From NCBI GenBank assembly GCA_049614485.1, contig JBMZDR010000009.1, positions 29,352 to 93,351 of the forward strand: DNA of 64,000 nt, written 5' to 3'. Of this stretch, positions 51,460-60,761 are shown in pieces. A program made the translations under genes and the position numbers. Below the pieces are notes generated by a model. The model worked only from the letters and a program-made list of their open reading frames with translations, had not been told where the DNA came from and searched no databases. Source of the DNA: GCA-2733415 sp049614485. Its GTDB lineage: Bacteria; Bacteroidota; Bacteroidia; Flavobacteriales; Flavobacteriaceae. Within the stretch, counting starts at the first letter, position 1. Each line of letters begins with the position of its first letter.

Positions 51460-53112
51460 TTATTTCATTTTATCGTAATCAACGCCATTTTTTATAAGGC
51501 GCTGTTGTTTGATGTATAAATCACTGAAAATACTTTTTGAAGCATTATATTTTTCAAATTTAATTTGACTCAGATCTGAAAAACTATGAAAAAAATCTTC
51601 CAGGTTATATTGTCTACTCAAAGTAGTTGAATCTGCTATAAAGTTTGGGTGATTTAATTTATACTTTTCTGATAACCAAACTACAAACGGAATGTCATAC
51701 ATGGGTTTTGTACCATGATACTCATTATGACCTAATAAATTTACCGTATCATACAACTCATCACCATGATCTGAAAAATAAACAACATAACTCTCTGTTT
51801 GTTTCGCTTTAACCTTATCAATAATTGTTTTCACAATAAAATCATTATATCGTATTGCATTATCATACATATTTACTTGCTTGATAGACTTACGGTGTTT
51901 GAATTTTGTTTGTGAGCTTACACCTTCGAAATAATTAAACGCTTTAGGGTAGCGTTTACCGTAATTATTATGAGTCCCCATTAAATGAATAAATATCATT
52001 TTTTTTTGTGACGCGTCACTTAATATTTCATCTAAATATGGCAATAATTTTCCGTCATACACATGGTACATAAAGTCTTCTGAATTTACAAAATATTTAT
52101 GCGTAGCAGCATTACCAATCATTGTTGGCAAACTCTCATACATACCAACAGGCCTTTGGTTAGACAACCAATATGTAGAAAACCCAGCCTGATTTGCTAA
52201 CTGAACTATAGAAGCATTGCTTTTTATATTTGGGTTTTGATAATCTGATAGTGTTAAAATTTTTTCCAATGAAGGCATCGTGTGCGTGTGAGGTGATATA
52301 ACATTATCAAACACATACAACTCATCTTTTAAGTTCACTAACATTGGGTTAGTTGCTCTATTATAACCATATAATTGCATGTGCCATCTTGATGTAGATT
52401 CACCGATTATTACCACATAAGTTTGATTATCAACACTGCTTTTAGCAACCTTTAAATTTTCTGTAACCGGTTTAGCTAATTCATTTTTCAGATTACTTTT
52501 ATAGTCTTTATAATTTTTAAAAGAGTTATATGATTCTAATAAAATATTTTCATTTTGAAGTCTTGAATAAATCATGTATCCCGACAAAAAAGCAAGCATC
52601 ACTACAGTTAGTTTTAAAAAAATATTCTTAACATAAAACGACGGTAGCTTCAAAAGAGCCGTATCAAATGTATTTGAAAACACAAGTGCTCTACAAAACA
52701 ATACCCACGGAAAAAGCAGTACAGAACACAATATAAGAATATCAATATTCATAAAATCGGTAATAAAATCAACCGTTTCAGACATGTTCGTTTCAAAGAA
52801 AACATATAGTGCCGATGCGTTTATTTTCGCGCCATACAGCTGATAAAAACTTAACTTAATTAAAAGCAACAGTGTTAATATGCTGTAAAAAAAACAGGTT
52901 AGGTATTTTTTTACTTTAAGATTTTTAGGTGCCGTAGGGAGCACCATGACGATGAATGTTAAAAAACCAAAAGCTAAAACTTCTCTGAAGTAACTATAAA
53001 AATTGGGGATGTACCACAACCCTAATAGTAATAAAACTAGCAGTGGATATATTTGGGCGATGACAAATACCAAAAGTTTTGAATCAACATTAATAATCTG
53101 TTTTAAATTCAA
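51460..53112 (-). CDS. EptA-like phosphoethanolamine transferase (sulfatase fold)
   Basis: A 550-residue inner-membrane enzyme of the alkaline-phosphatase/sulfatase superfamily. Five hydrophobic helices fill about residues 13-180; the catalytic periplasmic domain follows. The nucleophile region VVIIGESTSRWHMQLYGYN (Thr240) matches the GETaR motif of EptA/OpgE/CptA, and YFSDHGDELYD and GHNEYHGTKPMYDIPF provide the remaining metal ligands. The family moves phosphoethanolamine from phosphatidylethanolamine to lipid A, core or glucans. The acceptor here is unknown; decoration of lipid A or surface glycan would fit. It lies 34 bases after the DUF3820 gene on the same strand. Confidence 0.88.
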   Translation of the reverse strand: MNLKQIINVDSKLLVFVIAQIYPLLVLLLLGLWYIPNFYSYFREVLAFGFLTFIVMVLPTAPKNLKVKKYLTCFFYSILTLLLLIKLSFYQLYGAKINASALYVFFETNMSETVDFITDFMNIDILILCSVLLFPWVLFCRALVFSNTFDTALLKLPSFYVKNIFLKLTVVMLAFLSGYMIYSRLQNENILLESYNSFKNYKDYKSNLKNELAKPVTENLKVAKSSVDNQTYVVIIGESTSRWHMQLYGYNRATNPMLVNLKDELYVFDNVISPHTHTMPSLEKILTLSDYQNPNIKSNASIVQLANQAGFSTYWLSNQRPVGMYESLPTMIGNAATHKYFVNSEDFMYHVYDGKLLPYLDEILSDASQKKMIFIHLMGTHNNYGKRYPKAFNYFEGVSSQTKFKHRKSIKQVNMYDNAIRYNDFIVKTIIDKVKAKQTESYVVYFSDHGDELYDTVNLLGHNEYHGTKPMYDIPFVVWLSEKYKLNHPNFIADSTTLSRQYNLEDFFHSFSDLSQIKFEKYNASKSIFSDLYIKQQRLIKNGVDYDKMK

Positions 53113-53146
53113 TGATAAATGTTTTTAAGTTATTGTAGGGTTAGTA

Positions 53147-53368
53147 TTAAAGTTTCTTTATGTTTCGCACTAAATCTTCCAAGCCATTTAATTGCAGTTC
53201 ATAAACCAGTTGCAACATATCTCCTAGTTGCCCTTTTGGAAAACCTTTATTCTGATACCACACAATATAATGCTCGGGCAAATTGATTAAATCTCTCCCT
53301 TTATATTTCCCAAATGGCATTTTAGTATGGGCTAGTTTTACTAAGTAATCTCTATTATTTACTGGCAA
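53147..53368 (-). CDS. DUF3820 family small protein
   Basis: A 73-residue protein with the DUF3820 signature: MPFGKYKGRDLINLPEHYIVWYQNKGFPKGQLGDML. The family is common and compact, with no established role; some members were linked by name to quorum-sensing-regulated virulence factors without proof. Its start overlaps the end of the DUF922 gene by 14 bases, so the two are probably translated together, and the EptA-like gene follows. Confidence 0.85.
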   Translation of the reverse strand: MPVNNRDYLVKLAHTKMPFGKYKGRDLINLPEHYIVWYQNKGFPKGQLGDMLQLVYELQLNGLEDLVRNIKKL

Positions 53369-53897
53369 AATTAATTAGTTTTTGAAGTTCCGATTCAATT
53401 TTTAATTGCCACTTTTTTTGCGCTATTTTATTTTTAGAATGATCCGTTTCTACATCGTACAGCTTTTGAGCTTTTACTTTTTCATCAGAAATTTCTTTGT
53501 ATATATACTTAATTTCTGACTTTACGTTTTCAGTAAAATTCTTGACACTTAAACGTTGTCTAAATTTTCGAGCATACAATTCTGTAATATCAAAATGTAA
53601 TTGTTCATGTTTCAACAATACGTTATCATTTAAATACCATTTTTTAACCCATGATTTATTAGCTACAAAAAAAGACTTCACATCATAAGTCACTAAAACC
53701 TTGCCTCTAACTATTTCTGCTGAAAAACCATAAGACATGCCAGAATACGTTATTGCTGCATACGGATGATTAAAATCTGGCTTGCCTTTAAAATCAGACC
53801 AGGTCAATTTTTCTGCTGCTTTCCAAGGTTTTTCGATATCTTGAGCATAAGATAACGAGAAAACAAACACAAAAAAGAAAGCTAACAACTTCATCAT
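53355..53897 (-). CDS. Exported DUF922 family putative metalloprotease
   Basis: A 180-residue exported protein with signal peptide MMKLLAFFFVFVFSLSYAQ. It carries LTWSDFKGKP near the N-terminus and LLKHEQLHFDITELYARKFRQ in the centre. HEQLH matches the HExxH zinc-protease motif, and the family is classed as putative secreted Zn-dependent proteases. The third metal ligand is likely an Asp or His downstream (FDITE), which I cannot fix by eye. Proteolysis has not been shown. It overlaps the DUF3820 gene, and the LysM gene lies 46 bases upstream. Confidence 0.82.
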   Translation of the reverse strand: MMKLLAFFFVFVFSLSYAQDIEKPWKAAEKLTWSDFKGKPDFNHPYAAITYSGMSYGFSAEIVRGKVLVTYDVKSFFVANKSWVKKWYLNDNVLLKHEQLHFDITELYARKFRQRLSVKNFTENVKSEIKYIYKEISDEKVKAQKLYDVETDHSKNKIAQKKWQLKIESELQKLINFASK

Positions 53898-53943
53898 AAA
53901 TTTTATTAAAATAGGTTTAATTTTTACCCCCTTTACGCAACAA

Positions 53944-55914
53944 TTAGTGCACTATAGTATTAGGTTGCATAGTAGCTTCTTCAATTTTAAATTCTGGAGT
54001 GTATTTTAATATATACATAGCTTTATTTATATATCCACCACGTTCTGATTTATAATAATTAAACTTATTCTCTAAATAAGACGTTTCTCCTACTGATAGC
54101 ACAGAGTTTTCTAAATTACCTGAAACTGCTTGTCTCAACAAAATATCCATCACTAAATCATAACCTCTTAAAGCATAGATACTTGGGAGTTTTTGATATT
54201 TTTCTACATATTGTTCTACAAATACATCCTTTTCAACAAATAATTTTTCTTTTGTAACTGCAGGAAAATGAAAGTTTAATTTGGCTTTATACCTATTAGC
54301 TATTGCTTTATCTTCAAAAACTTTTTTACTAGTAGTGGTAAATAACGTAATGCTATAATCTTTAACTTTCGTATCTAAAATACTCGTTACTGTGGCAGCC
54401 AAACTAACTTTTGACGCTTCAACAACCACTACATTCTCTACATCCTTACGCAATAAGCCATTAAAATCTTTTGGTATGATTAAATCACCTTTTCTTGGTG
54501 TTACAACTTTTGCCAAAGGAAACTTAAGTAGCAACTCGGTTTTTATTGATTCATTAGCTTTATCAATGATGAGTATCACGTTTTTATCTTTTGCATAAGA
54601 CTCTAAAAAAGAAACTGTATTATTCTTCTGTGCATTAATAGGCATTGCGGTTTCATATAGGTTTTTATACGGCATTGATGCTTTTATAGGAAACGGTGCA
54701 ACAACAGGAATATTTTTAGCTTCTAGACCTTCAGCTACAAGACTCACATTTGATGATGCCAACGGCCCTACAACCACTTCGTTTCCTTCTAAAGGACGCT
54801 TTAAAAAAGTAGCAATACGCCTCTGGTTTGCTTTTACATCTCTACCGTTATACTCTGTATCAAATACCTTTATCCTTGTTGAAATACCTAATTTACTCAT
54901 TGAATCTACAGCCATTATTGCTCCAGAATAAAAATCAAGTGCTGTATTTACAGTTCTATCTCTTAATAATCGCTCTTTTAAATTTGTTACAGAATCTGTT
55001 TGAATTACTTTATTTAAACGTAACGGCAACAACAGTGTGATATTCTGTGGGGCGTAATTAGAAATACTATCCAATAAATTAAACCGCGCGACATCTTTTT
55101 TTACAAATTTACTAACTGGGTACCTCAATTCCATTCCTAACTTAATCCCTTCAGACAATTGCGGATTTAATGCTAGTAATGAATCTTTAGAAATCCCTAA
55201 CTTCTTCGTTAACCTATAAAACCCTTCTTTTGGTTTTACTGTGTATAATGCATATGTATTTTCAACCTCTTCTGATGTTCCTGAAACTTCTTCAACAACT
55301 TTCTTTTTAGTGATTGTTAATACTTGTCCGATTTTTAAACCATCTTTTATTTGCGGGTTTTGCAGTTCCAATTCAGAAATTGAAATACCATACTTTTTTG
55401 AAATACCATACTTCCCTTCTTTAGGTTGCACCACATGATTTACAGTTTCTAAACTCACTGTAGTTGTTGATACTTCTATTGTTTCTTTAGGAGATACAGG
55501 TTTAGGATAAGCCATATTTTTCTTAAAAACAGGAATTTTTATCTTATCCCCTTTAGAAACCTCTATAGCATATAAACTAGTATTATATTTTTTTATATCA
55601 GATTCACTTACGCCATGTGCAACAGAAATATCAGTTAAAGTCTCTTTTTTCTTTACCTTATATTTCATCAACCCAACTAAATTTGGGTCAAACGGATATT
55701 GATTGTTTCTTAACAATACTAACACATCACCAACTTTTAACCCTTCTTCTGCATCAGGATTTAATTGAAATAACTCATATGGTGACACTTTATATTTTTC
55801 AACAATAACTTGAACTGTTTCGTCTGGCATAACTTTGTGCTCTTTAAAACCTTGAGCCATAACAGTTATACTTGCACCTAAAATAAAAAGTAAGCTTAAT
55901 AGTATTTTTTTCAT
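53944..55914 (-). CDS. Exported LysM protein with periplasmic-binding-type domain
   Basis: A 656-residue exported protein. Signal peptide MKKILLSLLFILGASITVMAQ is followed by four LysM repeats (about residues 25-68, 84-128, 159-203, 223-267; e.g. HKVMPDETVQVIVEKYKVSP and YTVKPKEGFYRLTKKLGISK), which bind peptidoglycan. The remaining part (about 290-640) resembles type 1 periplasmic-binding proteins of the LivJ/LpoA kind: LDFYSGAIMAVDSMSKLGI, VVGPLASSNVSLVAEGL and LRGYDLVMDILLRQ. LpoA-like domains activate penicillin-binding proteins, so a cell-wall regulatory role is a reasonable inference. It lies downstream of guaA, separated by a terminator, an arrangement commonly seen in flavobacteria. 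Confidence 0.85.
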   Translation of the reverse strand: MKKILLSLLFILGASITVMAQGFKEHKVMPDETVQVIVEKYKVSPYELFQLNPDAEEGLKVGDVLVLLRNNQYPFDPNLVGLMKYKVKKKETLTDISVAHGVSESDIKKYNTSLYAIEVSKGDKIKIPVFKKNMAYPKPVSPKETIEVSTTTVSLETVNHVVQPKEGKYGISKKYGISISELELQNPQIKDGLKIGQVLTITKKKVVEEVSGTSEEVENTYALYTVKPKEGFYRLTKKLGISKDSLLALNPQLSEGIKLGMELRYPVSKFVKKDVARFNLLDSISNYAPQNITLLLPLRLNKVIQTDSVTNLKERLLRDRTVNTALDFYSGAIMAVDSMSKLGISTRIKVFDTEYNGRDVKANQRRIATFLKRPLEGNEVVVGPLASSNVSLVAEGLEAKNIPVVAPFPIKASMPYKNLYETAMPINAQKNNTVSFLESYAKDKNVILIIDKANESIKTELLLKFPLAKVVTPRKGDLIIPKDFNGLLRKDVENVVVVEASKVSLAATVTSILDTKVKDYSITLFTTTSKKVFEDKAIANRYKAKLNFHFPAVTKEKLFVEKDVFVEQYVEKYQKLPSIYALRGYDLVMDILLRQAVSGNLENSVLSVGETSYLENKFNYYKSERGGYINKAMYILKYTPEFKIEEATMQPNTIVH

Positions 55915-56007
55915 CTTTTAAATATGTTTCAAAAACTTAAACGCAATCATCTTGCCAAAAATAAGTCATCCTACAATATATGATATAATTTATTGTTATT
56001 AAAAAAC

Positions 56008-56033
56008 AAAACCACCAAATAATGGTGGTTTTT
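56008..56033 (-). terminator. guaA terminator
   Basis: AAACCACCA pairs with TGGTGGTTT, with a 5-base loop; on the minus strand a T-rich tract follows. Confidence 0.85.
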
Positions 56034-56053
56034 GAATATTTCTTAAAACGGAA

Positions 56054-57586
56054 TTATTCCCACTCAATAGTTGCAGGTGGTTTAGAACTGATGTCATACA
56101 CCACTCTATTTACACCTTTAACTTTATTAATGATATCATTTGATGTTTTCTGCAAAAACTCATATGGTAAATTTACCCAGTCGGCCGTCATACCATCAGT
56201 ACTTTCAACAGCTCTTAAAGCAACTGCTTTTTCATAAGTACGTTCATCTCCCATTACCCCTACAGATTGTACAGGTAATAAAATAGCCCCTGCCTGCCAT
56301 ACTTTATCATACAGTCCGTGCTCACGTAACCCATTAATAAAAATAGCATCTACTTCTTGTAACATAGCTACTTTTTCCGGAGTGATATCTCCTAATATTC
56401 TAATTGCTAATCCTGGTCCTGGAAAAGGGTGACGTCCTAATAAATTTTTATCTATTCCCATAGATGCTCCTGCTCTACGCACTTCATCTTTAAAGATCAT
56501 ACGTAATGGCTCTACTATTTTCAATTTCATAAAATCTGGTAACCCACCTACATTATGATGCGACTTTATTGTTGCTGATGGTCCGCCATCTGCAGAAACA
56601 GATTCAATAACATCTGGATAAATAGTTCCTTGCGCTAACCATTTTACACCATCAATTAAATTTGCTTCTTGATCAAACACATCAATAAACACTTTACCAA
56701 TAGCTTTACGTTTTGCTTCAGGGTCTGACAATCCTGCCAACTCATCATAGAATTGTTGAGCGGCATCAACACCTTTCACATTTAGTCCCATTCCTTCATA
56801 TTGTTTCAATACTGAAGAATATTCGTCTTTACGTAACAAACCATTATTTACAAAAATACAGTATAGGTTATCGCCAATTGCTTTTTGCAACAACACTGCG
56901 GCAACTGTAGAATCTACACCACCAGACAATCCTAAAACAACCTTATCAGTTCCTACTTTTTCTTTGATTTCAGCTACAGTAGCATCTACAAAATTATCTG
57001 AAGTCCACTCTTGAGCAACTCCTGCAATATGCACTAAAAAGTTTTCTAAAATTTGTTTTCCATCTGTTGAATGGTATACTTCTGGATGAAACTGAATGGC
57101 ATAGGTTTGCTCTCCTTCAATTTCATAAGCTGCATTTTTAACGTCATGCGTACTTGCAATACACTTATAGTTATTTGGCAAACTTAGAATAGTATCAGAA
57201 TGACTCATCCAAACTTGCGACCCAACATTGATTCCTTTAAACAAAGGAGATTCTGTGTTGATGTACGATAAGTTTGCACGACCATACTCACGTGTATTAG
57301 ATGAACCAACTTCGCCGTCAAAGAAATGTGCCAAATATTGCGCCCCATAACAGATACCCAACAATGGTTTTTTTCCTTTAACTGAAGACAAGTCTATTTT
57401 TGGCGGATTCTCCCCTCTTACAGAATGTGGAGATCCTGATAAAATAACCGCTTTAAAATCGTCAAAATTGTATTTTTTACTGTTATAAGGATGAATCTCA
57501 CAGTAAATATTTAGTTCTCTAACTCTACGTGCTATAAGCTGCGTAACTTGAGAACCGAAGTCTAGAATAAGTATTTTATTTTCCAT
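56054..57586 (-). CDS. guaA: GMP synthase (glutamine-hydrolysing)
   Basis: A 510-residue GMP synthase, converting XMP to GMP with glutamine and ATP. Start taken at ATG 57586 (MENKILILDFGSQ), the standard N-terminus; an in-frame TTG lies two codons upstream. The N-terminal GATase has LLGICYGAQY with the nucleophilic Cys and FHPEVYHS with His/Glu. The synthetase PP-loop is GLSGGVDSTVAA, and the C-terminal dimerisation domain ends in KPPATIEWE, the family hallmark. Length is normal. A TATTTTTG -7 box sits directly before the start codon. Confidence 0.98.
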   Translation of the reverse strand: MENKILILDFGSQVTQLIARRVRELNIYCEIHPYNSKKYNFDDFKAVILSGSPHSVRGENPPKIDLSSVKGKKPLLGICYGAQYLAHFFDGEVGSSNTREYGRANLSYINTESPLFKGINVGSQVWMSHSDTILSLPNNYKCIASTHDVKNAAYEIEGEQTYAIQFHPEVYHSTDGKQILENFLVHIAGVAQEWTSDNFVDATVAEIKEKVGTDKVVLGLSGGVDSTVAAVLLQKAIGDNLYCIFVNNGLLRKDEYSSVLKQYEGMGLNVKGVDAAQQFYDELAGLSDPEAKRKAIGKVFIDVFDQEANLIDGVKWLAQGTIYPDVIESVSADGGPSATIKSHHNVGGLPDFMKLKIVEPLRMIFKDEVRRAGASMGIDKNLLGRHPFPGPGLAIRILGDITPEKVAMLQEVDAIFINGLREHGLYDKVWQAGAILLPVQSVGVMGDERTYEKAVALRAVESTDGMTADWVNLPYEFLQKTSNDIINKVKGVNRVVYDISSKPPATIEWE

Positions 57587-57589
57587 GTG

Positions 57590-57597
57590 CAAAAATA
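57590..57597 (-). promoter_or_regulatory. -7 box TATTTTTG abutting the guaA start
   Basis: Exact TAnnTTTG match ending 3 bases before the guaA ATG. With normal spacing transcription would start at the ATG (leaderless). No clear -33 TTG was seen. Confidence 0.5.
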
Positions 57598-57650
57598 AAA
57601 ATTGAATATTTATCCACCTAAAAAAACCTTTACTTTTTTAACTGTTTTTT

Positions 57651-57884
57651 TTAAGACTGTTTTGCTACAAATGAGTAATACATATTAATACCCATAATTG
57701 CTGCATTTGTAATTATTATTGGCAATCCCACTCTTATGGTTGGCATCATAAAACCGTATACTACAAATAACAAGCACCCCACCATATTTACGAGTCTTAA
57801 TTTTTTCACATCTTTCATTGTAAATGACAACAAGACTACTATTGATGCTAAGTACCCTACTATTTCTACAAGTGTTATTTCCAT
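57651..57884 (-). CDS. Small YgjV/SemiSWEET-like membrane protein
   Basis: A 77-residue protein with three hydrophobic helices: VEIVGYLASIVVLLSFTM, LVNMVGCLLFVVYGFMM and VGLPIIITNAAIMGINMYYS. The pattern (G-Y-L-A-S-I-V-V-L-L-S-F at the start, then a short polar loop K-D-V-K-K-L-R) resembles YgjV-like inner-membrane proteins and the three-helix SemiSWEET/PQ-loop repeat. Some related sequences are wrongly labelled uroporphyrinogen decarboxylase. Sugar transport has been shown for SemiSWEETs; here it is only a possibility. It lies between guaA and typA, and appears to be a separate gene. Confidence 0.75.
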   Translation of the reverse strand: MEITLVEIVGYLASIVVLLSFTMKDVKKLRLVNMVGCLLFVVYGFMMPTIRVGLPIIITNAAIMGINMYYSFVAKQS

Positions 57885-57925
57885 ATTTCTTCAATTAACT
57901 TAAAACCACTAACAATACTACAAAA

Positions 57926-57960
57926 AAAATGTCACTGTAAAATTTACAGTGACATTTTAT
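57926..57960 (-). terminator. typA terminator
   Basis: A near-perfect palindrome: AAAATGTCACTGTAAA and TTTACAGTGACATTTT flank one base; on the minus strand a T-rich tract follows. Confidence 0.85.
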
Positions 57961-57989
57961 ATCTTAAATCTACAACAGTAGATGAATCC

Positions 57990-59789
57990 TTATTTTAACG
58001 GATTACGTTTTCTTTCGTTCTCAGTTAAATGTACTTTACGTAAACGTAAGAAGTTTGGTGTTACTTCTACGTATTCATCTTTCTGAATAAATTCTAAAGC
58101 TTCTTCTAAAGAAAACTTAATTGCCGGAACAATTTTCGCTTTATCATCTGCCCCTGAAGAACGGACGTTAGATAATTTTTTAGTTTTTGTAATGTTAACC
58201 GTCATATCATCACGTCTAGAGTTTTCTCCAATAACTTGACCTTCGTAAATATCTTCACCTGGATCAACAAAGAAACGTCCTCTATCTTGTAACTTATCAA
58301 TAGAATAAGGAATCGCTTTTCCTTTCTCCATAGAAATTAAAGATCCGTTTTGACGCTCAGGAATACCTCCTTTTAACGGTTGGTACTCTTTGTAACGGTG
58401 TGCCATAATTGCTTCACCAGCAGTAGCAGTTAACAATTGGTTACGCATACCAATAATACCTCTTGAAGGAATGATGAATTCACAAATCATACGGTCACCT
58501 TTAGCTTCCATAGAAATCATTTCACCTTTTCTTAAAGACACCATTTCAACGGCTTTACCTGAAACTGATTCTGGTAAATCAATAGTTAATTCTTCAACAG
58601 GCTCACATTTTACACCATCAATTTCTTTGATGATTACTTGCGGCTGACCAATTTGTAATTCGTATCCTTCACGACGCATTGTTTCTATCAATACTGATAA
58701 GTGTAATACCCCACGACCAAATACTAAGAATTTATCTGCACTATCAGTTTCATTAACACGTAATGCTAAATTCTTTTCTAATTCTTTTGTTAAACGGTCT
58801 TTAATATGACGAGATGTTACAAACTTTCCGTCTTTTCCGAAGAACGGAGAATCGTTAATTGTAAACAACATACTCATTGTTGGCTCATCAATAGCAATAG
58901 TTGCTAATGGCTCTGGGTTTTCAACATCAGCAATAGTATCACCAATTTCGAATCCTTCTAAACCAACAATCGCACAAATATCTCCAGTTTTTACTTCGTC
59001 AACTTTAATACGACCAAGTCCTTCGAATATGTGCAATTCTTTAATTTTACATTTTACTATTTTACCATCACGCTTACAAAGAGAAACCTGCATACCTTCT
59101 TTTAGGTTCCCTCTTGTTAAACGTCCAATTGCAATTCTTCCTGTAAATGAAGAAAAGTCTAATGAGGTAATTAACATTTGCGTATTCCCTTCAGTTGGTT
59201 TGTATTCAGGAATGTGCTCAATAACCATATCTAATAATGGCTCGATGTTTTCAGTTTGATTTTGCCAATCATCACTCATCCAGTTGTTCTTTGCAGAACC
59301 GTAAACTGTTGGGAAATCCATTTGCCATTCTTCAGCTCCTAATTCGAACATTAAGTCGAATACTTTTTCATGAACTTCGTCTGGTGTACAGTTTTCTTTA
59401 TCAACTTTGTTTACAACAACGCAAGGTTTTAATCCTAAATCGATTGCTTTTTGCAATACGAAACGTGTTTGAGGCATTGGTCCTTCAAAGGCATCTACTA
59501 AAAGCAATACACCATCAGCCATATTCAATACTCTTTCAACTTCTCCACCAAAATCGGCGTGACCAGGAGTATCAATAATGTTAATTTTTGTTCCTTTATA
59601 GATTACAGAAACGTTTTTAGAGGTAATAGTTATACCACGTTCTCTTTCTAAATCGTTGTTATCAAGAATTAAATCTCCAGTATTTTGGTTTTCGCGAAAT
59701 AACTGGCAATGGTACATAATCTTATCTACCAACGTTGTTTTACCATGATCGACATGGGCAATAATTGCAATATTTTTTACAGAACTCAT
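57990..59789 (-). CDS. typA: Ribosome-associated GTPase TypA/BipA
   Basis: A 599-residue translational GTPase. G1 AHVDHGKTTL (residues 11-20), G2/switch with RERGITITSKN, G3 DTPGHADFGGE, G4 NKVDKENC are intact. They are followed by the EF-G-like domain II, domain III, domain V (EPVEELTIDLPE ... GEMISMEAKGDRM) and the BipA-specific C-terminal domain (EYVEVTPNFLRLRK). Length is as expected. TypA assists 50S assembly and growth under stress or cold. The promoter TTG-N22-TACCTTTG lies about 27-60 bases upstream. Confidence 0.97.
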   Translation of the reverse strand: MSSVKNIAIIAHVDHGKTTLVDKIMYHCQLFRENQNTGDLILDNNDLERERGITITSKNVSVIYKGTKINIIDTPGHADFGGEVERVLNMADGVLLLVDAFEGPMPQTRFVLQKAIDLGLKPCVVVNKVDKENCTPDEVHEKVFDLMFELGAEEWQMDFPTVYGSAKNNWMSDDWQNQTENIEPLLDMVIEHIPEYKPTEGNTQMLITSLDFSSFTGRIAIGRLTRGNLKEGMQVSLCKRDGKIVKCKIKELHIFEGLGRIKVDEVKTGDICAIVGLEGFEIGDTIADVENPEPLATIAIDEPTMSMLFTINDSPFFGKDGKFVTSRHIKDRLTKELEKNLALRVNETDSADKFLVFGRGVLHLSVLIETMRREGYELQIGQPQVIIKEIDGVKCEPVEELTIDLPESVSGKAVEMVSLRKGEMISMEAKGDRMICEFIIPSRGIIGMRNQLLTATAGEAIMAHRYKEYQPLKGGIPERQNGSLISMEKGKAIPYSIDKLQDRGRFFVDPGEDIYEGQVIGENSRRDDMTVNITKTKKLSNVRSSGADDKAKIVPAIKFSLEEALEFIQKDEYVEVTPNFLRLRKVHLTENERKRNPLK

Positions 59790-59815
59790 AACTATAAATC
59801 TCTAATTTAAGGGCG

Positions 59816-59848
59816 CAAAGGTACTCATTTTTATTGTAAACCATACAA
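59816..59848 (-). promoter_or_regulatory. typA promoter
   Basis: On the minus strand TTG (59848-59846) and TACCTTTG (59823-59816) are 22 bases apart, fitting the TTG-N17-23-TAnnTTTG pattern. Confidence 0.65.
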
Positions 59849-59918
59849 AAGGACACCATATAATAATAAAAGCCGTAGTACGTATGATAAAAATCAGGAT
59901 AAATCTTTTCAAAAAGCG

Positions 59919-59926
59919 TATATTTG
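59919..59926 (+). promoter_or_regulatory. kdsA -7 box (TATATTTG)
   Basis: Exact TAnnTTTG match 16 bases before the kdsA ATG, which would give a very short leader. The -33 element is not obvious. Confidence 0.6.
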
Positions 59927-59942
59927 CGCAAAAATTTCTCCT

Positions 59943-60761
59943 ATGAATTTAGATTTAATTCCGAATATCAAACATACATCAAGTAACAATTTCTTTTTAT
60001 TAGCTGGTCCTTGCGCTATTGAAAGCGAAGATATGGCCTTACGTATTGCAGAAAAAGTGATTGGTATTACTGATAAATTAGAAATTCCATACATCTTTAA
60101 AGGGTCTTTTAAAAAAGCCAATAGAAGTAGAATTGATAGTTTTACTGGAATAGGAGATGAAAAAGCTTTAAAAATATTACGCAAAGTTTCTGAAACATTC
60201 AATGTACCAACAGTAACTGACATCCATGAAGTATCTGACGCTGCTATGGCTGCAGAATATGTTGATGTATTGCAAATACCAGCGTTTCTTGTCCGTCAAA
60301 CTGATTTGGTAGTTGCCGCTGCAAAAACCGGAAAAGTTGTCAACTTGAAAAAAGGGCAATTTATGAGTCCTGAAGCTATGCAACATGCAGCTCAAAAAGT
60401 AAAAGACGCAGGAAGTGATAACGTATGGATTACCGATAGAGGAACTATGTTTGGCTACCAAGATATGATTGTCGATTTTAGAGGCATCCCAACTATGCGT
60501 CAATTTGCACCAACCATTTTAGATGTCACGCATTCCCTACAACAACCTAACCAAAACTCTGGAGTTACAGGAGGACGACCAGATATGATTGAAACAATTG
60601 CACGTGCAGGAATTGTAAATAATGTTGATGGTCTATTTATTGAAACACATTTTGACCCAGCAAACGCTAAAAGTGATGGCGCAAATATGTTACACTTAAA
60701 CCACTTAGAAAACTTATTAACCAACTTGGTTAAAATCAGAAAAACGATTAATGAGCTATAA
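59943..60761 (+). CDS. kdsA: 3-deoxy-8-phosphooctulonate (KDO8P) synthase
   Basis: A 272-residue KdsA, condensing arabinose-5-phosphate and phosphoenolpyruvate to KDO-8-phosphate for lipopolysaccharide. The conserved GPCAIES is at about residues 21-27, FKGSFKKANRSR follows, and QIPAFLVRQTDLV, NLKKGQFMSPEAM, ITDRGTMFGYQDMIVDFRGIP and IETHFDPANAKSDG are present. A metal-independent or metal-dependent class cannot be assigned with confidence. The gene's 3' end overlaps the next ORF by 11 bases, indicating coupled translation of an envelope protein. Confidence 0.97.
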   Translation: MNLDLIPNIKHTSSNNFFLLAGPCAIESEDMALRIAEKVIGITDKLEIPYIFKGSFKKANRSRIDSFTGIGDEKALKILRKVSETFNVPTVTDIHEVSDAAMAAEYVDVLQIPAFLVRQTDLVVAAAKTGKVVNLKKGQFMSPEAMQHAAQKVKDAGSDNVWITDRGTMFGYQDMIVDFRGIPTMRQFAPTILDVTHSLQQPNQNSGVTGGRPDMIETIARAGIVNNVDGLFIETHFDPANAKSDGANMLHLNHLENLLTNLVKIRKTINEL

